Shown here piece after piece: positions 10,560-22,910 of a stretch of DNA of 64,000 nucleotides. This DNA comes from Hofstenia miamia (Eukaryota; Xenacoelomorpha; Acoela; Hofsteniidae). The stretch is from assembly GCA_900660155.1 (NCBI GenBank), contig CABFPE010000212.1, positions 875,771-939,770 of the forward strand, in the 5' to 3' direction. Below the pieces are notes generated by a model. It ran no database searches and was not told the DNA's origin. It was given only the letters and a program-made list of their open reading frames with translations. Position 1 is the stretch's first letter. Each line of letters starts with the position of its first letter. The translations under genes were made by a program, and so were the position numbers.

Positions 10560-13170
10560 GACATAAGAAATTATTACTAATGTAAAAGCCGAGATCTTTA
10601 CTGTTTTTATAAGAAAGATCTAAATTCATTGAAATTAGTGCATTTAAAAGAATTTTGCTGTCACCAAAGTTAATAATTTGTAGCTTAAAATTTTAATCGA
10701 TTTCCAATTTTATTGGATTATTAGACGCTATTTTCAAATCATTAGCAAAAAGGAAGATGCTGCTGGATAAGCCTATAGATGTTGGATCATTGATCATTAT
10801 ATAGAAAACAAATTCCCTTGAGAAATTCCGCAATTGACAATATTTTAATCTGCTCACAACCAATGAAAAAAAGCAACCTGTGTTCTAATTGGTAGATATA
10901 TGAATACAATCATTTTGGCATTGGTCCAACAATTCTAAATTTTATCAATTTACTTAAGCCCATGCTACACGAGCAACTTTTGTCGCCGATTTTTGTCGTC
11001 CAAACGAGCAATTTTTGTCTCCAACTTTTGTTGTTGATTTGGTATGCTACACGAACAACTTTAGTCATTTAATTAGTTTTAGACAAAAGTTGGGGAGGGG
11101 ATGCTACAAGAACGATTTTAGTTGGCGACAAAAATTGGTGATAAAAGTTGTTCGTGTAGCATAGTGTTACAACAACTTTTTAAATTTCAGTTACTTCATT
11201 ATAAATATTTAAGAAAGAATTACAAGAATATCCGAATATGCAGAAATATTTAAAATAAGAAATATTAATATTGCTCATTTAACATAACAGTTGAACTAAA
11301 ATTGGCGACAAAAGTTGTTCGTGTAGCATGGGCTTTAGTTAGTAAAATTAAAGTTTATTATTATGTGATTCTTAACAAATCAAAATGACAAATATTTACA
11401 AATCAATCAAAAGTGGTGGTACAACAATTAAAATAAATGTTGCTAAAAGATATTGCATCTGTTACTAATAAATCAGCTACTGTTAAGAAAGTTCGGCGTA
11501 AATATTCGACTGAATTATGCTTTAAAGTCTATGAAGTAGATTAATTTGTTGAAAAATTGTTGAATTTGTTTACTAAATTTCAAAATTTTCTTCATGTCTG
11601 TGTTTTTGATTAAATTTTACTTCTTCATCATTTTCATTGTACTCCAACTTAGTTTGTTATTGATGATTACGACTCTATGGCATATGGATCCCACGCTCTA
11701 TTAGAAAAATACTATGAGCGATTCTATCGAAGGGCTTAACTAAGTCATAATATAAACAAATACAAGGTATATTTTCATCATTGGGTTTATAGAGTCCCCG
11801 ACAGTATGTGATCAATTGAATAATTGCTGATTTATTTTTAGTGAAACCAAATTGAGAATTATAAATATTGCAGGATACGTAGGGGCATGATTTGTCATAA
11901 ATAATAATTTATTTTAAACAAGATGTTGTAGTTACAAATCCCCTGAGGGTTTACTTTTTAAACATAGACAAAAATTTTGTTCTTCCCATTTACATTCAAA
12001 TAAACTTAGAAAATAAGGCAGTATGTCATTTTTCTACATGTTTATATTAAGTCGAAGGAATATTACCCAGTCCATATCAAGAACTTTTACAAAATGCATT
12101 TTCAAAATCATTCCTTGATGTGTCACTGTATGAGATTATAAAGTCATCTTCATTTTGATAAACAGCAGTCAAAGATTAGTAGCCTATGTATCAATATTTG
12201 GAATATTTTCTAATTCTTCTAAATTGTTTGGATATTTGCTGAGTAACCTTGGCAATGTGTTATCTTTTGAATTCAAATGTAAGAAGAATGACATTTGTTA
12301 AGCAAACATACATGGTTTGAAGATAGATAGGGAGACAAGCTTCTTCCTAGTTTTCACTTTTTACATAAAGGTGTGGAAAATGGAAATTCGATCCAATAAT
12401 ACCAATATGCAATGTAATTTAATGTGCATATATTAACTGTACTAATATCTTGGTCAAGACCTATAGAAAGCTTTTCACTGTATGAAGAGAAGAAATAAAT
12501 ATCAATGTCATCATTAAGCCATTTATATTCAGATAGCTTTTGAATGTTATCAATACGATAATGAATAACCCTATAATTGGAAACATTTGAACAAGAGGTT
12601 TGTGAAGAATAAATTTTGAATGTTGCCTTTTGCATGTGTAAAAAAATTCACTATTTTATTACTGCTAAAATGCTCACACATAGTATCTACATATCCATTT
12701 CATAATTATTTGATGATGAGATTGATTCAGGATCAAAGGAAATGAAATGAAAATTACCAACTATTGTAATTGCTTTTTTGTAATTAATATTGATTTGACT
12801 AAAGCACAGAATTACGTCGTTCATGAAATTTAGGACAGTTTCTTAGCAAACATGATATTTACCTTCTGTGAGGAGGGAGATAAACACAGATTACAAGTAT
12901 GAGCAGATTAATGAAATTCTATATCACTAATCTATCAAAATCTACTTTGAAGTTTGATGGCATCTTAGAAATTTTTGATATCTTTATGAAGTAAAATTCT
13001 GCAGCCCCATGCTCTGCTATGTTTCAATGATATTGGAATGTCACCCAAAGTAAGTAAATAGGAAACAATTCAATATGTTCATACATCCAGGTCGGTTAAG
13101 AAAGCTATTTGCAAATTTTTCAGAAGTAAAAATAATTTTTATGAAGATCATTTATATTTTTGACACTTAA
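10560..13170 (-). pseudogene. Decayed non-LTR retrotransposon (endonuclease and RT)
   Basis: Read on the minus strand, pieces of a LINE polyprotein appear in the expected order. An apurinic-type endonuclease segment includes AWGCRILLHKDIKNF and ICVYLPPHRR, and then IVGNFHF at 12765-12741 (GDFNF in intact elements, so Asp is lost). An open spacer lies at 12635-12354. RT begins near 11857 with SQFGFTKNKSAIIQL and LVKPFDRIAHSIFL, then NCGISQG near 10840 (VPQG motif), FLFANDLKIA near 10750 (the catalytic FADD, with the first Asp changed to Asn), and KDLGFYI near 10590. Frameshifts and stops are frequent, so it is an old dead copy. It is split by the MITE at 10957-11334. Closest by pattern to CR1/jockey-group elements; clade uncertain. 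Confidence 0.6.
10957..11334. mobile_element. Harbinger-like MITE inside the LINE
   Basis: The ends are inverted repeats of about 32 bp: AGCCCATGCTACACGAGCAA from the left and AGCCCATGCTACACGAACAA from the right. TTA trinucleotides flank it at 10954-10956 and 11335-11337, as expected for PIF/Harbinger elements. A second, inner inverted pair of the same motif (about 11042-11062 and 11140-11165) suggests a copy inserted within a copy, or an internally duplicated end. It lies between two parts of the minus-strand LINE reverse transcriptase, so it arrived after the LINE. No coding capacity. Confidence 0.75.
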
Positions 13171-13689
13171 GAAAATGATTTGTCTTGCCAAGTCAATTCG
13201 CAGGGTAAAGGTTATTATTTCCTAGAAGTTGCAGACTTAATGAGCTGATAGCGCGTGGCTAAAACTACTTTTTCTTCCAAAGTTTCATAAATACTTTTCT
13301 TTCAAATTCCTTAAGCATGTAGTATTTTGATAACAATTCTTTTATACCATTCATTACCAACACAGATGAATATTGGTCTAGATTTTGAGCAGTTGTATTT
13401 TCCAATATATTTAAGTTCCTTAACTTTAAGCAGCATAGTGTTCATTTAAACGGAAAACACGTTTTTCCACTTTTATGAGAAATTTTCTCCGACCCTATCT
13501 AGAAATTTGTAAATCGTGAGCCATCGACACATCTTTTGATGAACGTGAGTGGGTGTAATATTGAATCATATTGCTGTGCTGAAAATGCTTGAAAAGATCA
13601 ACTATTTTTCATTGAAAGTTCCGATCCTTAAAAGAAATTATTTGTTAAAAATCTAAGGTTATGTAACTAGAATGTTTAAGTTCCATGGG

Positions 13690-15445
13690 GTTGTAGATAG
13701 ACCTTCAAACCCATTAAAGCGTGCTGTGCGGAAAATCAGAGGTCGCTTTACCAAAAGCACATCTCAATTGGATAGCAAGTGCTGTGCGGTTTAGGAACAA
13801 AAATATGGAGGAGTCTGTCCTCTATTTGGTGGTGCTTTTAGGTTGCGTGCATCTGCAATAGTTTTTGAAATATAGGTGTTTAGGTATTTCACCCAAGAAC
13901 ATGAAGATGTTCAAAGCTTCTCAAACTGCTTAAAGTTAATAGCATAGGGGTTTATTGAATGCAAATGCTGATGAACACATAAAGTCCTACCTACAGGAAG
14001 TTTTTCTAAATCACGTATTAATTATTGGTGGTAATTTTGTTCAACTTAATTTGCATTGCTTACAACGGGAATTTTAAATGAGTCAATTGGTTAAATTTGC
14101 AACTGATGAAGGAAATATATTAGAATATAATTTATACAAATCATCCACATCTTTTAAGAACATCCCAATCTATGGCTAATATTGTAGGATGCAGGCATCT
14201 CTCAGTATATGTTAAATCTCAGTATCAACTACCTGCGGCAAAAGTTGGTTTTACTAGAAATAAAAATATTCGAAAACGCGAGCTTTTTGGCCGCACAATT
14301 ACCCCAATTGTTGGAGTCTTTGCTATGATAAATCTATTTGGGTTTCGGAAACAATGGGAGATCTACTCAGATTCCATAAATAATGTCTACGCATACTGCT
14401 TTCCTGTAGTAAAGAAAGGAAATCTACGCCAAACCTCGGATAACGAATCACATTCTAATTTTATAAGAAAACATCCAAAGGCTCTTACTTTGGGCGTTTT
14501 TTATCTTTTTAGAAAATTGAGAAATCAAGTGAACCGCCATAACGACTTTAAATATCTGATTGATGAACTGAAAGTTTGTTGGGAAAAAATTGGTGGAAAA
14601 CTATAAAAGCAATGTATGGAAAACAACTGAAAAGTTAAATGAACATTTGTCTGTTGGTGCCAATTGTGTGAAACATGATAAACCCTAGCAAATAACATTA
14701 AACTTTCTTCTGCAATTAGCAATTATGAACCCATATCTACTCAAGAAATGGAAATGGTTACTGAAGAAGGGAACCAATTTGAAATACCTGAATATTACGT
14801 GGTTTGTATCCTTAGATTTATCAGGACTTGATTTTCTGCAAAATTTTATTCCTATTTGGATAATTTATGAATTCCGGTTTGAACTTGCACTACCAATGTC
14901 AAAATTGCTCAATTCTTCATTCGCTATATGTGTTGCTACTTCATTCGAATGCACTGATGTTATTTATCTGCCTAAAAGAGCATTAATAAAATAGATATTA
15001 AAAGATATCAGACCTATATCTCTTACACACTCAATTTCAACTATTGACTGAGTGAACAGTCCCAAACTAAATGAAGTAACCTTACAAAATAACCATAAAT
15101 GGGAAAATGACGTGAGCAAAATAATCTCTAAATCCTCTAAACGACTTAAATTTATCAGACATTTAAAACACAGTGGCTTAACTTCATTAGAAATATACAA
15201 AAATTATGTGTCACTACTTAATCTGTTTTGGAGTACTGTTGACAGATATTGCATCATTCACTTACGATTAAGAAAAGAACAAAACTTGAGCAGGTTCAGA
15301 GGCAAACTCTAAACATAATTAGCCAAATAGATCAGATGAAAGTGCGTGCCAATGACTTGAAAAGCATTTACAGCAATTTTGATTACTCGGTAAGGAGTAT
15401 TGTGCAGAATCGGAAGGTTGGAAATTTTGTTCACCACAAGTAAAT
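13690..15445 (+). pseudogene. L2-like LINE lacking the RT core
   Basis: A plus-strand LINE relic in order. The endonuclease region includes VLIIGGNFVQL (14014-14043; GDFN in intact copies), followed by MSQLVKFATDEGNILEY. A 144-codon open piece at 14172-14606 corresponds to the endonuclease-RT linker (KLRNQVNR, then CWEKIGG). KDIRPISLTHSIS at 15001 is the first RT block. The sequence then jumps within about 15 bases to the region after the RT (VTLQNNHKWENDV, SSKRLKFIRHLK, and LHHSLTIKKRTKLEQVQRQ in a shifted frame). Roughly the whole RT palm with the catalytic aspartates is deleted. Other stops and frameshifts abound. The linker and the LGVTLQ-KW block are typical of L2-type elements. Confidence 0.65.
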
Positions 15446-15930
15446 CTGAAACTTTTAAAATTAATCTCAATCTTTCAAAATGTATTTCAAAATTGACACT
15501 TTTCCCTTATACAATGAAATTTAAAATGTCCATTTAGAGAAAAACTTTGAAAATACAAACCTAAAAGTGAATATCACCACTTGTTATCTGCAATTATTTG
15601 TAATTATTTGTCCCAAATGAGTTCATTTGCTTACAAGGATTCGAAGTATTTCTGTTGATTAAATCCACATTACACGTTACAGCAGAAAGTTTTCATAAAA
15701 ACATATTTGACAGATTAAATATTCATATCTAATTTCATTATCAAATTCCTAAATGACAAAATATGTTTATAATGGATAACACTGTAATTTTCCATTCAAT
15801 TTTGGTAACACCTTTGCAAGCTCAATTAATCAGTAAATGATCTACACGTGATTACAGAAATTCTAGAGTTGCTTTATATTCATTATCAAAGTTTCTCACA
15901 TTTGGTGCAAATACATGAAAAAGTTATAAA

Positions 15931-15970
<40 letters not shown>

Positions 15971-17278
15971 TAGTTTCAAGATTTTCGAAAGGGTTTTTAC
16001 AATGAGAATGATGAGAGGTGAGCACTGGATGAATATTAAACAACAGAAAATGCAGCATTCGAAAAATTTCAAATCTTGCAATTTCATATATAGTAGTCTT
16101 CAGCCATTTTATTTTAACAAATTTTCACGGGCTTTGCAAAATATCTTTGAATTAAATATCAGTCAAAAATGTTAGATATAAATGTGAAGCTTTTTTTCAA
16201 ATGCTGAAGCTCTTAAGAAGATACTTACGTCTCTAGAGATCTTCTTTGCTATATTTTGAACAAACTCAAGAACTGCTTTGAAGTTATTTAAGGAAAGGTT
16301 CAAGCTTTTAAGTATAGAGCAACTTAATGAATGTAGTATGAATGCTAGCTAGGGGCTTTTTTGCAATTTAATAGTCTTAAGAATCTTAGGTAAGTAATGT
16401 CGCTGCCTTTTTTATTTTCATTAAGTTGATTTAAATCTCAGATTTAAGTAAGTTGGTTTTCTGTATGCGTGTAAACTTATTGATTGAGGGCTTAAAAGCT
16501 TAGTTGCATAAGCTTAGTGATTAAAGATCTTGGATGAAACCTGAAGAAAATTACGGAACAAGACTATAGTTGGTTGTTAACGTGGAATATATTTTATATG
16601 GTACCATTTCATCCTGAAGATATTTTGTGTACACGTAGGGGAGGCAAGGTTAAAGTCGAATTGACTGTACCAGATATGGACCTAATTTTCAATTAGCATA
16701 TGTGAATTTTGCATATATTATGCTAATAACCTTTTTGAAAAAAATTTCCTCGCCTTGCCAAGCGATGAGTTTTTGCATATAAAAGTGAAAATTTTGGTTT
16801 TTAAGTAAATTTCAAAAAAGTACATGTTGTCAACAAATTCTATGTATTCAAGATTCAGAGGATTATGTGAAATAAATATAGGTTTGAAAAATGACTAGTT
16901 TGAAGTTTGTTTTTGTATTTCTCCTTAAGAACAACAAAGGGGCATTTAAGAACTTGCCAAATTTCAGGTCACTATAAGTCCCTTCAGTTTTTCGAACAAT
17001 TCCTGTTCGATTTAATAATTAGCAAACCTATAATTTCACGAATTTTATTGCAATGAATAATCGTAATCATGTTAACGTCTATGATTTACTTGTTATAGTG
17101 CAGAGCTAACACCTGTTATATAAGACATTTGAATTTTTGTTTAAGTTTTAATAATTCAAGAGTAAATAAATTTTTCTCAAACTCTTGCAACATTGTTGCA
17201 CATCTATGTAATTTCTAATCACCTTTACCTGATCATATTAGCAGTTGATGAAACCGCTGTAGCTTGCAATTCTGAAAA
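15446..17278. other. Intergenic; (AT)n microsatellite at 15933-15966
   Basis: No gene recognised. The only structured feature is a run of about 17 AT units at 15933-15966. Short open frames across it encode Ile-Tyr repeats and are artefacts of the microsatellite. Confidence 0.5.
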
Positions 17279-18512
17279 TACAGGGTATCCAAAAAGATGT
17301 ACTCACCGTTTGATCTTCTAGTACTCATGCATTTTATGTGTAAGTAGATGTGTCTTGACAAATGTACAATTCTAAGAAATTAAATTAATAATAAAAATAA
17401 CAAAATATAGCAAATTTATTATGGAACCTATTATTTATTGTAATGAATTGTTATGCACGCAAATGTTCGAACTGCCTTCCTTCATTTTCCAAACACAGCT
17501 GATAACGTCCAACAATTGATTCTACAACGTTGTGAAGCACTTCATCTGTAATTGCAAGACATTGTATTCGAATTTCTTTTTTCAGCCCCTTAATTGTCTC
17601 TGGTTATGCCGCATAGACCTTCTCTTTAAGATATCCCCATAAAAAAAATCAATTGACGTATGGTCTGGTGAACGCGCAGGAAATTCAACGCCACCTCTTC
17701 TGCCAATCAATGTGTTTGGATGTTTTGCATCGAGGTAAGCACGTACATCACGATGGTAGTGGGGAAGTGCTCCGTCTTGCTGAAAGTAAATCCCCAAACA
17801 TATCTTTAATCCCTGTACAGACATTTTCAATCAGTAAGTTTAAGTAATCTGTACCACAGACAGCTTTGTCAAAAAATAATGGTTCAACGATCCCCAGTTC
17901 TGAGATCCCACACCACACTGTGACACCTGGAAGATTTAAATGGTGTTCCATGCTATAATGGGGCTTTCATGGCCCAGTATGAGCAATTATGACGGTTGAC
18001 TGAGCCATTAAACTTAATGATATCCTCATCACTCCATACGATTTTCTCTGGAAATGTTGCATCATCTGTGACGTTGCTTAAATACAATTCGCAAAATTGA
18101 ACTCTGCGATCATGATCATCTTCACTGAGAGCTTAAAGTAATCTTGGGATGTAACTTTTTCAATGATCTTGTTTCAACATCCGATGAACACTCGATTTCC
18201 GGTGCCCATTTTATGTTGTCTTACGGATATTCTTGCGATCTTTAAGGAGTTTCTTGCAATTGATTATGTTTACTGGGGCTCGTGGATGTTCGTAGTCTTG
18301 CAGAGCATTGCTTACTAACATTGTGTACAATTCCTTAAGCTTCTGAAACTCTTTATTAAATTGTTTTTGCACTTCAACGATATTCTCGTGCTTCCAGTAA
18401 CACTTTAGAATAAACTTTTTTTCTTCAAACGTTCGTTGCCCATTTGCCTATATCAGAAATAAAACGAACAGAATATAATTAGTTGTTTTTAAAGAGTGAG
18501 TACGCCCTGTGT
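17279..18512 (-). mobile_element. Mariner-type transposon with a dead transposase (DD41D spacing)
   Basis: The minus strand carries a broken transposase. An N-terminal helix-turn-helix segment (ANGQRTFEEKKFILKCYW, near 18445) resembles the DUF4817 domain. A second HTH piece contains EHPRAPVNIINCKKLL. Catalytic block 1 is [20 protein letters not shown], block 2 YFQQDGALPHY, and block 3 ARSPDHTSIDFF. Counting from the Asp of QQD to the Asp of SIDFF leaves 41 residues between them, the DD41D spacing described for the rosa-type group of Tc1/mariner. A stop follows WAMKAPL and the N-terminal half is frameshifted. CAGGGTATCC at 17281 and inverted CAGGGCGTACTCAC near 18509 mark probable ends, with GTACTCAC shared by both. 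TA precedes the left end; the right junction is degraded. Confidence 0.75.
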
Positions 18513-20818
18513 TATAATTTAATATTAATAAGACTAAGAGCCAATAATTATAAAATCGATTTTTTGAAATTTTTAAGTTTTTTATTGAAATAATGAGATA
18601 AAGTGAAATAAATTGAATATTCATGCGTCAAAAGCGGAGTGACATTCAATGTCAGAAATATGCTTTTTTAATTCTATTCACCATTATTATTCCCACTACA
18701 AGTTTAAAGTTAACTGAATTTCAATTGTTGGTTATAATTCAGATTATGCTCTAAAAAGTTTCAGATAACCGCAAGAATTCGATACACTTTAACCAATGTC
18801 AAACTGGTAGAGTCAATTGTGTATTTTTATCTATTGATGTCTTAAGGAATTTTCATTGGTCTTCTATTGCTCTAAAAATATTTATGGAATAAGATTTCAT
18901 GTCTACATTGTCGAGATCTAGAAATAGATCGATCCGATCCATGAATATCCGCTGAACAGGTTAAAAAATTAATTTAATTGATATCCATGGATCAGTGTCT
19001 TAAATGTTTCTTCGCGGTAATTTTCCTGGTGGATATGTAGCGATCCATGTAAAATTTTGTGGATTTGTACTCCGTGGGTTTATCTAGACGCAATGGAACT
19101 AAGACACATTTTAGGGCATTTACAGGCTTCTTAGGGAATTTCCCAAAGAAAATAAGAATTCCCATTTCATAAGTAACTCATTGTGCTAATTTCGCTTAGT
19201 TTGGGAAAATGCTCAATCCATTCATATACTTCCTTCAAAATTTTAAAAATTCATACAATTTTTTACAGTTTTAAGAACAATGGCATATCGATTTATGGAT
19301 ATATTTTAACTGTTCAGCAATAAAAAACAAGCTAGATCAACATTAAATTAATCAAGTTTGATGACGTTTGGAAATTGTGAAGATGCCGGAGTAAATCCAA
19401 AAAACCATTATTGTTAGTACTAATGTTATTAACTGCCATCTGCAATTATCGATTTATCAAGTGATATTCAAGGATAGGCTTGTTTCGGGTTACAAAATGG
19501 GAGGGGGTACTGCTCACTGACAGCAAATTTTTAGAGCTCCAATTCGTAAATCCACTCTCAAAACGCAAGAATTTGCCTTGAACAGATCCATCTAATTAGA
19601 AAAATTAATATAGTATTGAAAAATTATACACAATTCCTTTTCCTCTTATAATTTCTAAGTTCTAATATATATATATATATACGGAATTTGAGTGACATGA
19701 AATATGCTTAATTTATTATTGTCTTTAATTTTTAAGCCAATGCTTAGGATATAGAAATATCAATACATAAAATTGTTTGGTTCCTTTCTTTGTAAAATGA
19801 TTATGTATATAGATTTAAGCAATTAAATTCATGAATTTTAGAGAAAGGTTTCCTTTAAATTATCTTCCCTGAAACATAGGTGAGCAAAATTTTAATGTGA
19901 ATTTAAAGCTGGATAGCAAAATTAAAAATTACTATTAACTCAATGCATGTTTTAAAGCGAAATATTACGAAGCGTGATTCCAACAAATCGGTTGTCCATT
20001 TGACCCAGAGGTCACACCAATAGTCGCAATTTCACTCTGTTTCATAATTTCAAAGTTGAGCCTGATTTGTTCGCATGTTGATTGTTGTTACAATTCGTCA
20101 TTGCAAATGTAGTAACAAATTATAATTCATCAAACTGCAATTCTGATTTTTTGTAAACTCGATGCCATGTATGCAAAAGTAGAAAATAATTTATGATTTT
20201 ATATTAGTAAGCCAATCAAAATATATTTTTGAAATCAGTATAGTAGAATTCCCTTTTATTAAGTGAGTTTGATATAATTGCACTGTTATAGTTGAAACCC
20301 TATAGTAAAAAAACTCAATTATTTTGTTGAACATGGGACCTTGTTTTTTGAAAGTATTAATACAGAATGTACATTTGCAATTCAGAAAATATCGGTTTCT
20401 GATTGGATTAGAATCTATTCGATGGCATTGTCTATAAATGTCCTGAATACTGCACTTTCAAACAAACTGCTGAGAGGAAGTGGTAAAACCTTTATTAGTT
20501 CTTCACGCACTAATTTTTATGGCATACATTTATATACATTAAATCTCGGTAAAATTTCTTCCAGAAGGAATGTTAACACGCTTGCTGGAAAAATTGTTTC
20601 TGTTATTCCAAGTTTTAAAATATTAATCTCTATGTTACCTTGATTTTTGTTTCATTTTAATGAGTATTGATTTTTCATTACTCATAAGTCAAGTGAAATA
20701 TTTCTCAAAAATTGAAAAATTACAAAAATTTGTTGAATTATATTTTGGCTAAATTGAAAATATTATACCCATGCCCGTGCTTTACTTCGTACACTATTTA
20801 AGCTAGCTTTCTATGTTT
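18513..20818. other. Intergenic, upstream of GPCR-B
   Basis: No recognised gene. It should contain the promoter and any untranslated first exon of GPCR-B, but no reliable core promoter element could be picked out in AT-rich sequence. A 100-codon open frame at 20341-20643 has no recognisable domain. Confidence 0.45.
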
Positions 20819-20820
20819 AG
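20819..20820 (+). promoter_or_regulatory. Putative 3' splice acceptor two bases before the GPCR-B ATG
   Basis: The start codon is preceded by TTTCTATGTTTAG|AA. GPCR-C has the comparable TTAAATTTAG|AG before its ATG (acceptor at 48266-48265). The shared spacing suggests a real acceptor, either for a 5'-UTR intron or for spliced-leader trans-splicing. Confidence 0.4.
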
Positions 20821-20822
20821 AA

Positions 20823-21101
20823 ATGCTTAACAAAAGTGACATTCGTATGCAAGATCAACTAGCATACCAATTTGCCCAGAACGTGGAAATTGCAGGAATG
20901 ATTTTAACTGTTTTCGGATTTCTACTGAACATTATGTGCTATGGAACTGCAGGCAAAATGAAAATTCAAAACTCATCAGTAACCTTGATTCGTTGTCAGG
21001 CTATTTGGGACGGCGCATCAATCTTACACGATGGATTTGTGGAACTCGGTGCAAGCCACTTCAACATTAACATCGTGAACACAAGCAGGTTGTTTTGCAA
21101 G
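20823..21101 (+). CDS. Orphan GPCR, paralogue B, exon 1 (N-terminus to start of TM3)
   Basis: Starts at an ATG matched by paralogue C (MLNKS here, MLNRT there) and runs 93 codons to a donor AAG|GTCTGT, phase 0. The short extracellular N-terminus (about 20 residues) carries an N-glycosylation sequon at Asn3. TM1 spans about residues 21-44 and contains the conserved Asn (Asn36, LLNIMCY). TM2 contains the conserved Asp (Asp63, AIWDGAS). The exon ends at RLFCK, with Cys92 as the TM3 disulphide cysteine. Joined to the exon at 26095 it gives a 308-residue receptor in which Cys92 lies 25 residues before the Arg of the DRM motif, the standard rhodopsin-family spacing. This supports both splice sites. 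No signal peptide is evident, as is usual for this family. Confidence 0.85.
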
Positions 21102-21242
21102 GTCTGTATAATGTGCATTATATTATGTAATAACTGAAAATGATTTTCCATTACAAACACTAAATCAAAAATTCAAATGTGATTTATTTATAATGTAGCA
21201 TCATCCAAGAAAGAACACTCAAAACTCTATCGATGATTTATG

Positions 21243-22090
21243 TTAATTCTTGGAAAATGCATTTATTAATTTTGATAGTTTAATTTCGGCAAGTAGTAGT
21301 CGCCAAAATGGTTTGACAAAATTACGTGTGGACGATACGCCTGCACACAGTTCTGCAAAGCCACGCGGTACGCAGAAATTTAAACCGTGGGAAAACCAAA
21401 ATTGAAATAAGGCGACTGGTACTTGTTTAGCAGCATTTAATCGGTAAATATGTTTTAGTAAATTTTGTATAAATAGAAAACCACGAGCTGTGAATATGAT
21501 GAACATTAACCTCGTTATATTTTCATTGATTATTGCGGTTTGATTAATTAATACTTTATGCGCAGCTAAACGGTTTTCTGTGTGCAACAATCGTAGTGCT
21601 AGCAGTGAAGGAGCAATTAATGGGTATCGCGCTCGATTGTTGTAATGCAGTAGTTAGGTTATGGATAGGTGTAGGGATTTTCCTCCCATTTGGCGCGCAC
21701 TCAATTCATTTCCTATCATGTAGTAACAAATGCAACAAAGGCGTTTTTGCCATCGTAAGTAAATATTACNTCACAATGGATCAAATCTGTAACTACGAAA
21801 TGGATGGAGTTGTTGGCAGTTCTGGCGAACCTGTTATGATCTCAGTGACTTGGCGTCGGGCAATTGCGCCCAGAGATTTCAGTACTCTTCAATCGATGAA
21901 GTATCTAAACAATACTACTTACTAATTGTTATTGGAACATCTGTTAGTGCAGTGTGGAATACACAATTAAAGGATAGAAGAGGAAACTTAGATAATACTT
22001 ACCCCGTGATAGCTGGCGCTGATCCCTGGATTGATTCTCTAAATAGATTATCTAGCTATGAAGTGTTAGTTTCACCTGGGTAGCGATATT
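21243..22090. other. GC-richer block with open frames on both strands, in the GPCR-B intron
   Basis: This part of the intron is clearly less AT-rich than its surroundings. It carries a 115-codon minus-strand open frame (21243-21590) and overlapping plus-strand frames of 109 and 77 codons (21596-22083). None shows a domain I can name. A single N at 21770 marks a doubtful join in the middle. It could be part of an unrecognised mobile element, an exon set of another gene, or foreign sequence. I do not assign a function. Confidence 0.3.
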
Positions 22091-22795
22091 ACAATAAACG
22101 TTATATTGAAATAACTCATTTCCATTATATTGTTGTTTTGTAAGAAATGATCAGTTTACTCTCAATTATCTCACAAATTTAACTTAGTTGTGATATGTGC
22201 TTACATTTAGAACTTTTGGAAAGCCAAGACAAAAATTGTATATCCTCATTTTTAATCTGTATATTAATAATATTCAAAAAATAATGTAAATTATGCAAAA
22301 CACTTCAGCAACCGAATAGCGGGTGTCTGATTACCAGAAGTAGAAGTCCTGCTTTAGCAGCAAATAGATAAAAGAAAGAAGTGGGTCTTTATCTTTTGTC
22401 CCCAGTCCGACACCTACCCACATTTGCTTTAGTTGACCCGCAGTCGATCTACATGCATTTATTCCAATAATCAGTATGTTACCAAAAACAGGAACAACAC
22501 GCGAAATAGACAAAAATGTCTATCTTGATTTATTCATAGAAAGGCTTTCGAACAAAATTCAAATTTGTATAGAAAGTATGTTATAGCATTTTCACACTCT
22601 TAGAATAAAATGTCGGGTCTCTGCCTAAATTTATGTTGTACATAACCGTTGAATTTATACCTTAATTTTTGCTCAAAATTTATTACGCAAAACGTATTTT
22701 GGAAATTTAATATAGAGATTCTGAGAGAAAAGCCTTGACCAAGCCAATTTTACTTCTCAGCAATTTTTGAATACAGCTTTCAAATTAAAATCAAA

Positions 22796-22910
22796 ATAGA
22801 AAACCTTTCCAAAGTAATTTATAAAATTACTTGCAACTGTGGTGCACAATACATTGGAAAGAAATTTACAAACAAAATTAAAAACAGAAAAATCAGTCAA
22901 AAATCTTCAA
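22796..22910 (+). pseudogene. Penelope-like element scrap (GIY-YIG endonuclease)
   Basis: The plus strand encodes NLSKVIYKITCNCGAQYIGK, matching the start of the Penelope GIY-YIG endonuclease domain (VYKIxCxCGxxYIGET). Only this block is recognisable. It lies in the intron of GPCR-B, in the same orientation as the gene. Confidence 0.55.

Noticed and set aside
21900..22083. A short VIGTS phrase reminiscent of sirtuins in the plus-strand frame
   Set aside because: Five residues with no other sirtuin motif; coincidence is likelier.
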